Positions 56,578 to 64,000 of a stretch of 64,000 nt of DNA are shown here, piece by piece. A program made the translations under genes and the position numbers. Source of the stretch: an uncultured Clostridia bacterium (GTDB taxonomy: Bacteria > Bacillota > Clostridia > TANB77 > CAG-508); assembly GCA_948896235.1 (NCBI GenBank), contig CAQUUC010000005.1, forward strand, positions 53,893 to 117,892, read 5' to 3'. Positions within the stretch are counted from its first letter, which is position 1; each line of letters opens with the position of its first letter. The notes beneath the pieces were generated by a model. It saw only the letters and a program-made list of their open reading frames with translations. It searched no databases and was not told the DNA's origin.

Positions 56578-56872
56578 AATTATTATAGCGGAACATACTC
56601 ACGAAGATTTAGAAAAAATAAGAGAATATATGTATGAAGATAAATTTGAAAAGTTTATAACTAAACTTTATGAGAAATACGATAATTTAGAGTATATGCA
56701 TTGTATGTATCCAAGATTATATTATGAAAAAAATACTAAAACTGATTTTAGAAAAATCGTATGTGAAAATTACATAATTATTTATAAAATTCAAAAAAGT
56801 CAAATAACAATTTTAAGAATTGTATCAGAAAAAGAAAATTATTTAAAACCAAAATTATTAAAAATCTATTAG
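56561..56872 (+). CDS. ParE/RelE-type toxin
   Basis: 103 residues. KIIIAEHTHEDLEKIREYMY at the start, a central helix pair and the C-terminal strand series FRKIVCENYIIIYKIQKSQITILRIVSE match the ParE/RelE fold. The target, gyrase or mRNA, cannot be told. It follows its antitoxin with overlap. Confidence 0.75.
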   Translation: MVLNYKIIIAEHTHEDLEKIREYMYEDKFEKFITKLYEKYDNLEYMHCMYPRLYYEKNTKTDFRKIVCENYIIIYKIQKSQITILRIVSEKENYLKPKLLKIY

Positions 56873-57020
56873 AAAAATCCAAAAAGTAAAATTAAATATT
56901 ATAAAGAGTATATTGTTTTATATTTAAACAACTTTATTGTATAATATTGTAGAAAGATATATATTGCTTGTGTTATAATGTAAAAAGATTAAAAAGAAAG
57001 GTTAGAGAGTAGCAAATAAT

Positions 57021-60000
57021 ATGAGTGAAGTTAAATGGACTATAGAACAATTACAAGCAATTAATGAAAGCGGAACTAATATTTTAGTAGCAGCAGCTGC
57101 ACGGAAGTGGAAAGACAGCTGTTTTAGTAGAGCGAATAATTAACAAAATTGTGAATGAAAAAATAGATATAGATAAAATACTAGTAGTTACATTTACAAA
57201 TGCAGCTGCAAGTGAAATGCGTTCAAGAATAATGGAAGCAATATATAAATATTTAGATGAAAATCCAGAAGACGAACATATGCAAAAACAAGTGATATTA
57301 ATGGGAAAATCTAATATTTGTACTATTCACTCATTTTGCTTAGAAGTAATAAAAAACAGTTTTTATGAAATAGATGTATCACCTAATTTTAGAATAGGAG
57401 ACCAAACAGAAATAGAATTATTAAAACAAGAAGTTTTGGAAGAGCTTTTTGAGCTAAAATATGAAAGTGAAGATAAAGAATTTTTAAAACTAATAAATAC
57501 ATATACAAATTATAGGGGAGATGAAGCTTTAAAAAATTTAATTTTAAAAATATATAGATTTATTCGGTAGTAGTCCATTTCCTGAAGAATGGTTGAATGA
57601 AAAAATAGAAGAGTTTAATATAGCCAATACAGATTTTTCTAAAACTGACTGGGGAAAAATTTTAATAGAAGAATTTGAAAGTGAATTATCCTCATGTATT
57701 ATAGAATTAAAGAGTATAAAAAGTAATTTAGATAAATTTATAGAATTAGATAAGTTTAGTAGAACTATTTTAGGTGATATTGAAAAATTAGAAGAATTAG
57801 AAGCAAATCTTGATTCTTGGGATAAATTGTATAATATATCAAATGAACTTAAATGGGAAACATGGCCAAGAGATAGTAAAATTGTTATAGAAGAAAAAGA
57901 AATTTCTAAAGAAAAAAGAGATAATATTAAGAAAAAATTTAATAAGATAAGAGATAAAATTTTAGTATATGATTCAAAACAAATTATAAAAGACTTAAAT
58001 GAAATGTATCCCATAATGAAAACATTAGGAAATTTAGTAATAGAATTTGATAACAAGTATCAAGAAACAAAAAAAGAAAAGAACTTAATAGATTTTAATG
58101 ATATTGAGCATTTTGCACTAAAACTTTTAATAAAAAAAGAAGAGGAAAGTTATGTTTCAACCGATGTTGCAAAAGCATATAAAGACAAGTTTGTAGAAAT
58201 TTTAATAGATGAATATCAAGATAGTAACCTTGTACAAGAGTATATATTAAACTCTGTCTCGAAGGGAAATAACATATTTATGGTAGGAGATGTAAAACAA
58301 AGTATTTACAGATTTAGACAAGCAAGACCAGAACTATTTATAGATAAATATGAAAATTATAAAGCTAAACATGCTTTAGATGAAAATGATGGTATGAAAA
58401 TACAACTATTTAAAAACTTTAGAAGCAGAAAAAATATATTAGATATTACAAATTTAGTTTTTGAAAACATTATGAGTAAAAAATTAGGAGATATAGAGTA
58501 TAACAAACAAGAATTTCTAAACTTAGGTGCAAACTATGAAGAACCAGAAGAAAATACTAATTATGCAGGGAAAACAGAACTTTTAGTTGTTGATTTAAAA
58601 GCTAATGAAGATACTATAGACGAGGAAACAGAAAATGTTGATGATATAGTATTAGAATCAAAATTAGTCGCAAAGAAAATACAAGAATTAGTAAACAGTA
58701 AGTATCAAGTATTTGATAAGAAATTAGGTTATAGAAATATTATGCATAGAGACATTGTGATTTTACTAAGAGCAACTTTAAATTTAGCACCTATATATGA
58801 AAAGTCATTAAATGATTTAAATATTCCAGTTTTTAGCGATACAGGAGCATCTTATTTAGAAAGCGTAGAAATACAAACAATAATGTCATTATTAAAAATT
58901 ATAGATAATCCAATGCAAGATATACCTCTTGTAAGTGTAATGCGTTCACCAATTGGGCGGTTTTAGTGATAATGATTTAATGAAAATAAAATTAGAAGGC
59001 TATAGTAAAGAACAATCATATTTTTATGAAACATTGCTAAAAGCAAAAGAAAAGGATATAGATTTAAGTATTAAAATAGAAAAGTTTTTATCTTTAATAC
59101 AAAATTTTAGAGATAAAAAAGAATACTTACCATTAGATGAATTAATATGGCAAATTTATTTAGATACAGGGTATTATAATTATGTAAGTCTTATGCCAAA
59201 TGGAAATCTAAGACAAGCTAATTTAAAAGTACTATTTGAAAAGGCAAAAGACTATGAAACAGCAAGCTTTAAAGGTCTATTTAATTTTATAAATTTCATA
59301 GATAAATTAAAAACTAACAATCAAGATATGGATTCAGCAAAAATAATTGGTGAAAATGAAGATGTTGTTAGAATTATGAGCATCCATAAAAGTAAGGGAC
59401 TTGAATTTCCTGTTGTGTTTTTGTGTGGTACAGGTAAAAAATTTAACTTAATGGATTTAAATGATAATCTATTACTACATCAAGATATAGGAATAGGACC
59501 TAAATACATAGATTATGAAAGAAAGATAGAATATAATACTCTTGCAAAAACAGCTATAGGTTATAGAACTAGGAAAGAAACAATTGCGGAGGAAATGAGA
59601 ATATTATATGTAGCATTAACAAGGGCAAAGGAAAAGCTATTTATAACAGGACTTTCTAAAGATTTTGAAAAAGAAGCAAAGAAAAAGAAAGACTTACTAG
59701 AGATATATGGAGGAAAAACTATAAATTGTAATATAATAAAAAATTATAAATCATATCTTGACTGGTTAGAACTTGTATATTTAAAAAATGAAACTAATAT
59801 AAAAGATATTGTAGCTTTACAAGTATATCAAAAAGAAGACCTTTTAAAACATTTGAAAATTGAAGATACAAATCAAAAAGAAGACCATTTAAAGTTTAAA
59901 GATAAATTAAATGATACACAAAATGAAAAGATTAAACAACTGTTAAATTGGAATTATGAAAATATATTAGCAACAAAAATAGAAGCAAAATCTTCTGTTA

Positions 60001-60617
60001 CAAAAATTAAGGAAATGGAAAATGAAAATATTTTATTTGAAGAAAAAGTTGATAATAAAATAGAAAGTCTACAAAAACCTAAATTTTTAAGTGACGATAT
60101 AAAAATAACAAAAGCAAGAATAGGAACATTAATGCATTTATGCATTCAAAAGTTAGATGAAAAATTAGAGTATGATTATAAAGAAGTATCTAATATAATA
60201 GATAAATTAGTAGAATGTAGTATAATAACTAAAAAAGAGGCTGAAGCAATAGATAGAGAAAAATTGCTAGCATATACAAAATCAGATTTATTTATGAGTT
60301 TGAAAAATGCAAAAGAAATACACAAAGAAGAACCTTTTTATATGAATATAAAAGTAAATGAAATCTATAAGGAAAATATAGAGGAAAATATTTTAGTTCA
60401 AGGTGTAATAGATTTATATTATATAGATGAGAAAGATAATATTATTTTAGTAGATTATAAAACCGATTACGTGAAAAAAGACGAGCAAGAACTTGTTGAT
60501 AAATATAAAAAACAGCTAGAGATTTATGCTGATGCGCTAGAAAGTGCATTAGGTAAAAAAGTATATAAAACATATATTTATTCTGTATATTTAGGAAAAA
60601 GTATAGAGATGCATTAA
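57021..60617 (+). CDS. addA: ATP-dependent helicase/nuclease subunit A (AddA), needs three +1 shifts at CGG
   Basis: ATG 57021 starts MSEVKWTIEQLQAINESGTN. CGG 57102-57104 (codon 28) lies inside Walker A, which reads AAA-Gly-SGKT only with a skip at CGGA. CGG 57565-57567 (codon 182, RFI-Gly-SSPFPEEW) and CGG 58958-58960 (codon 646, RSPIG-Gly-FSDNDL) complete the set. The reconstructed protein has 1197 residues, normal for AddA, with helicase motifs (VVTFTNAAASEMRSRI; LIDEYQDSNLVQE; QSIYRFRQARPELF; VRIMSIHKSKGLEFPVVF) and the C-terminal nuclease motif LVDYKTDYV. AddAB repairs double-strand breaks. addB is not next to it here. Confidence 0.95.
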
Positions 60618-60628
60618 ATTTATATAGG

Positions 60629-60657
60629 TTTACAATTTGTATTAATTATGCTATAAT
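60629..60657 (+). promoter_or_regulatory. Promoter of the gene at 60699
   Basis: TTTACA (60629-60634), 17 bases, TATAAT (60652-60657). Confidence 0.65.
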
Positions 60658-60698
60658 ATGGCTATATTAAAACTAGAATAAGAAATGGAGTAATATTT

Positions 60699-61179
60699 AT
60701 GGATAGAATGAAGACTTTGGGTATATATGCTTTACTAATTATAGTATTTTTTATATTTTCAAATATAATGATAGATATTGCATTAAAAGCTATGTATAAT
60801 CCAATTAATATAACAATAGAAAGAAGAAACGATTTAGCACTTGATGTAAATGATGCAAAAGCTACATATGTTAATGGATATGTAGAAGGAAATGTAAAAA
60901 ATATACGGAGAAGATATTGAAAAAACATATGTAAAGATTGACTTGTATTCTAAAAGAGATGTCTTATTAGGTACAAAATATGTTAAAATAGAAGATTTTA
61001 GAAAAAATGAAACACGTGAATTTAGAATGGGATTTGAATTTACAGATGTTAACTATTGTAAAGTAGCTATGATAGATACTATAAATGAAGAAGAGATTAC
61101 AAAAGACCAATTTACAACAGTTGAATTTAGGTTTGCTAAACTTATGGCGACAATTATAATCATATCTATGTTTGGATAG
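60699..61179 (+). CDS. Membrane-anchored FxLYD-like protein, needs one +1 shift at CGG
   Basis: ATG 60699. One membrane helix (GIYALLIIVFFIFSNIMIDI) is followed by a beta domain. CGG 60906-60908 (codon 70) breaks the frame, and CGGA as Gly gives GNVKNI-Gly-EDIEKTYVKIDLYSKRD, which has the FxLYD-type pattern of a strand pair around a modification or ligand site. Recoded length is 159 residues, ending with a short hydrophobic tail. Function unknown. Confidence 0.65.
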
Positions 61180-61184
61180 AATAT

Positions 61185-61216
61185 AAGGATTTCCTTTTGG
61201 AAGTCCTTTTTTATAA
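61185..61216 (+). terminator. Terminator before prmC
   Basis: Imperfect stem AAGGATTTCC / GGAAGTCCTT with T-run. Confidence 0.7.
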
Positions 61217-61268
61217 GGTATTGTTAAAACATATATTATTTGTTATAATTGTGACAAGGTGTGAAAAT

Positions 61269-62115
61269 ATGAAAATAAGGGAAATGTTGCGGTAAAGCAG
61301 TACAAGAATTAAATAATAAAGAAATAGAAAATCCTATTCAAAAAGCAAGGGTAATACTAGCTTATACACTAAAGGTTGAAAAGGAGTATTTAATAATTCA
61401 TGATGAAGATGAAGTGGGTGAAGTATTAGTTAATAAATACAATGAGGATATAGATAAAATTATAAATCATATTCCTTTACAATATATAACTAATCATCAA
61501 GAATTTATGAAATTAGATTTTTATGTAGATGAGAATGTTTTAATACCAAGATCAGATACTGAAATTTTAGTAGAAGAAGTAATTAACCAATGTAGTAAAA
61601 ATGAAGAAAAACAATACAAAATATTAGATTTATGCACAGGAAGTGGAATAGTTGGTATTTCGCTTGCAAAATATATAAAGAATTGTGAAGTAGTGTGTGC
61701 AGATATTAGTAAAAAAGCGTTAGAAATAGCAAATAAAAATGCAAAAAATAACAATGTAAATAATATTAAATTTATTTATTCAAATATGTTTAGCAATATA
61801 AAAGATAAATTTGATATCATAGTATCAAATCCACCATATATAAAAAGAGAAGTTATAGAGGAACTTGAAAAAGAAGTACAAAATGAACCACATATTGCAT
61901 TAGATGGTGGAATAGATGGATTAGACTTTTATAAAATAATAATTAACCAAGCATATGATTATTTAAATGATACTGGAGGATTATTTTTAGAGATAGGATA
62001 TGACCAAAGGGAAGAAGTTACAAATTTATTAAAAAGAAGTGGAAAGTTTGGTAATATATATTCTAAAAAGGATTTATATGGGAATGACAGGATAGTTGTT
62101 GCAAGGAGGGGATAA
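61269..62115 (+). CDS. prmC: Release factor glutamine methyltransferase, needs one +1 shift at CGG
   Basis: ATG 61269, preceded by AAGGTGTG. After seven codons (MKIREML) the frame meets CGG 61290-61292 followed by AAG; in the zero frame the codon after CGG is TAA, an immediate stop. Reading CGGT as Gly gives ML-Gly-KAVQELNNKEIENPIQKARVI and 281 residues. The fold has LIPRSDTEILVEEV, LDLCTGSGIVGISLA and the NPPY motif at residues 187-190. PrmC methylates the GGQ glutamine of peptide release factors, so a translation-termination factor depends on the recoding. whiA follows three bases later. Confidence 0.93.
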
Positions 62116-62118
62116 AGA

Positions 62119-63663
62119 ATGTCTTTTTCTGGAGAGATTAAAGAAGAGTTAAGCAAGATTTCTAATCTTGCAAACAAAGATGCATTAAGAGCTGAACTTA
62201 TAGGATATTTACTTAGTAATAATATTGAGATTACTAAAAATAAAATAAACTATTCTACTGAGAATGAGTATAATATTAATAGACTTAATAAAATACTAAA
62301 TAATTTAGGTATAGGTTATGATATAAGCTTTCAAGGAAGAGTATACAAGATTGCTTTTAAAAAACAAGAATTTGAAAATATAGAATTCGTAGAAAATAAG
62401 CTACAAATTAATAAAGATGATAACATTATTGATGTAAAGAAAGAAGAGCAATTTTTTAAAGCCTTAGTAAGAGGAACCTTTCTTGGAGGTGGTTCGCTAA
62501 ATAACCCTAATAATAAATACCATTTAGAAATCTTCTTTGAGTTAAAGGTAAATGCTGAATATATTTATAATGTTTTAAAAGAATTCTATATTAAAAGTAA
62601 AATTTTAATAAGAAAAAAAGGTTTTTCCATTTACATTAAAGAAGCAGAGGAAATATCTAAATTATTAGCTCTAATTGGAGCTAATAAAGCTGTTTTAAAT
62701 TTTGAAGAAATACGTGTTGAAAGAGATACAAGAAATAATATTAATAGATTAGTGAACTGTGAAACAGCAAATTTAAATAAAACTATAAATGCGTCAGTTA
62801 ACCAAATTCAAGCTATAAGATATTTAAAAGAGCATAAGAAGTTTGAAGAACTACCAGAAAATTTGAAAGAAATAGCAGAAGTTAGATTAAAAAATCCAGA
62901 TGCAAGTTTAGTAGAACTTGGGAAAATACTACAAAATCCAATAGGAAAGTCTGGAGTTAATCATAGACTTAAAAAAATATGTGAAATAGCAGAGGAATTA
63001 AGGGATAGGATAATGGAAAGTAATAATGTTGTATTTGAAAAAGGTAGAAATAATTGGGAAAATGTATTTGAAAGAGTAGATAGAAACTGCATAAAGTGTG
63101 ATAATTGGTTAGAAATGTTTAATAATGAAATCGAAAGATGTAAAACACCAATTATAGATTTAGGATGTGGTTCAGGAAATGATACATTATATTTAATTAA
63201 TAAAGGAAAGATAGTTATTCCGTGTGATTATTCAAAAAATGTAATTAGAAATATTGAGAAGAATTTTCCAGAAGTAAAAAGAACAGAGAATTTTGATATG
63301 AGATACGGGCTGCCATTTGAAGATAATTATACAGAAATAATAATCGCAGACTTATCTTTACATTATTTTTCAGAAGAAAAGACATTTGAAATTTTAGATG
63401 AGATAAAAAGAGTATTAAAACCAAATGGATTATTAATTTTTAGAGTAAATTCTATAAAAGATACTAATCATATGCCTACTGATAGGATAGAGGTAGAACA
63501 TAACTTTTACGAAACAAGTGTAGGATATAAAAGATTTTTTGATGAAGAAGATATAAATAAATTTTTTGAAAAATGGGATAAAATATACATAAACGAAGAA
63601 ATAATGAAAAGATATAATCATGACAAGAATTTATGGAAAGGTGCTGTTAGGGTAAATAAGTGA
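62119..63663 (+). CDS. whiA: WhiA fused to a class I SAM-dependent methyltransferase
   Basis: 514 residues, far longer than WhiA (about 310). AAGGAGGGG lies upstream. Residues 1-303 are a WhiA with the LAGLIDADG-like part (FFKALVRGTFLGGGSLNNP) and the helix-turn-helix end (LKEIAEVRLKNPDASLVELG; KSGVNHRLKKICEIAEELR). The rest is a methyltransferase with SAM motif IIDLGCGSGND near residue 346 and IIIADLSLHYFSEE. No stop separates them. An ATG at 63013 with AAGGGATAGG before it hints that two genes were once separate. WhiA is a DNA-binding protein affecting division and sporulation. Confidence 0.85.
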   Translation: MSFSGEIKEELSKISNLANKDALRAELIGYLLSNNIEITKNKINYSTENEYNINRLNKILNNLGIGYDISFQGRVYKIAFKKQEFENIEFVENKLQINKDDNIIDVKKEEQFFKALVRGTFLGGGSLNNPNNKYHLEIFFELKVNAEYIYNVLKEFYIKSKILIRKKGFSIYIKEAEEISKLLALIGANKAVLNFEEIRVERDTRNNINRLVNCETANLNKTINASVNQIQAIRYLKEHKKFEELPENLKEIAEVRLKNPDASLVELGKILQNPIGKSGVNHRLKKICEIAEELRDRIMESNNVVFEKGRNNWENVFERVDRNCIKCDNWLEMFNNEIERCKTPIIDLGCGSGNDTLYLINKGKIVIPCDYSKNVIRNIEKNFPEVKRTENFDMRYGLPFEDNYTEIIIADLSLHYFSEEKTFEILDEIKRVLKPNGLLIFRVNSIKDTNHMPTDRIEVEHNFYETSVGYKRFFDEEDINKFFEKWDKIYINEEIMKRYNHDKNLWKGAVRVNK

Positions 63664-64000
63664 GAAAAAAAGAATTAGGAATATATGTACACATACCGTT
63701 TTGTGCTAAAAAGTGCTACTATTGCGATTTTATATCATTTTCAAATAAGCAAGAAAGGGTTAATGATTATATAGAAGCACTAAAAAAAGAAATAGAATAT
63801 ATAAGAATAGATGCTTTGGATTCTATGCAAAACCAAGAGATTACAACTATTTATATAGGTGGAGGAACACCATCATTTATAGAAGCTGAATATATAGAAA
63901 CTATTATAAAAACAATTAAAGAAAATTTTGCAGTTAATGAAGAAACAGAAATAACAATTGAGGTAAATCCTGGAACTGTAACAAAAGAAAAACTACAAGT
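63660..64000 (+). CDS. hemW: Radical SAM protein HemW, N-terminal part
   Basis: The GTG at 63660 overlaps the stop of the previous gene by three bases. MRKKELGIYVHIPFCAKKCY has the CxxxCxxC iron-sulfur motif (Cys 15, 19, 22), then TIYIGGGTPSF and EVNPGTVTKEKL, the HemW pattern. HemW is a heme chaperone related to anaerobic coproporphyrinogen oxidase. The gene runs past the window end. Confidence 0.9.
   Translation, partial: MRKKELGIYVHIPFCAKKCYYCDFISFSNKQERVNDYIEALKKEIEYIRIDALDSMQNQEITTIYIGGGTPSFIEAEYIETIIKTIKENFAVNEETEITIEVNPGTVTKEKLQ

Noticed and set aside
57021..60617. The broken genes as pseudogenes
   Set aside because: Apart from the CGG sites there is no stop, deletion or loss of motif in any of the 16 genes, and several are essential or central to sporulation.
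436..61292. The frame breaks as sequencing or assembly errors
   Set aside because: All 22 are the same base before the same dinucleotide, and always in the frame that gives Gly. Random or motif-driven insertion before GG would also hit AGG, TGG and out-of-frame GG, and would need homopolymer or other variety. None of that is seen.
436..61292. Classical slippery-site (P-site) frameshifting
   Set aside because: The codon before CGG differs from site to site and re-pairing one base on would be poor in most cases. No Shine-Dalgarno-like stimulator stands at a fixed distance.
1288..63311. CGG triplets in native genes such as AGC-GGT, GAC-GGA, GCG-GAA or TCG-GAT
   Set aside because: They span two codons in the reading frame, so CGG is not the codon read. 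They cause no frame break and serve as internal controls.

Overview
The window comes from a very AT-rich, Gram-positive, endospore-forming Clostridia-type bacterium. The evidence is the spoIIAA-spoIIAB-sigF operon, spoIID, spoIIQ, spoIVB, spoVG with a SigH-type promoter, an H-type small acid-soluble spore protein, the ctsR-mcsA-mcsB-clpC stress operon with a CtsR operator, a T-box in front of a single-chain glycyl-tRNA synthetase, and a sortase with an LPQTGE substrate. I cannot name the species.

Layout. 1-10808: a Tad/Flp-type pilus locus (two CpaE-like ATPases, CpaF-type motor ATPase, TadB/C-like membrane protein, an array of short pilin-like paralogues, and larger surface proteins). 10908-15733: spoIVB, murC, spoVG, pepV. 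15840-19685: recA-recX-scpA flanked by small orphan genes. 19849-23424: the SigF operon, spoIID, spoIIQ. 23565-27970: an HD protein, secD, secF, T-box and glycyl-tRNA synthetase. 28038-33841: sspH and the clpC operon, with two orphan genes. 33912-38464: an orphan gene, a cation transporter, rlmB and membrane proteins. 38696-38948: tRNA-Val, tRNA-Asp, tRNA-Phe. About 39374-45420: a Tn4451-like mobilizable element (large serine recombinase, TnpV, MobC, relaxase, cargo, and a type I toxin-antitoxin locus). 45621-47957: a small gene, an MFS transporter and a kinase. 48626-56201: surface and cell-wall genes, mutS2, LPXTG protein, sortase. 56353-64000: a ParE-type toxin-antitoxin pair, addA, an FxLYD-like protein, prmC, a whiA-methyltransferase fusion and hemW (cut by the window end).

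The outstanding signal is genome-wide recoding. Sixteen otherwise intact genes are broken by 22 single-base shifts, and every one is identical. There is one extra C directly before a glycine codon, so the zero-frame codon is CGG. Reading CGGN as one four-base glycine codon (or a +1 shift at CGG followed by GGN) restores full-length, conserved proteins, including AddA (three sites), SpoIVB, MutS2 and the sortase (two each), SpoIIAB, SigF, CtsR, ClpC, PrmC, the transposon recombinase and the relaxase. In a manual scan of both strands I found no in-frame CGG in the AT-rich native genes that behaves as arginine. CGG in the other two frames is common. The only in-frame CGG codons that must be arginine lie in a few small, less AT-biased orphan genes (positions 15840-16337, 19253, 19560, 28038). 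This looks like a cell in which CGG is not a normal arginine codon but a systematic +1 frameshift or quadruplet glycine signal. Coordinates for the affected genes below span the whole recoded frame.
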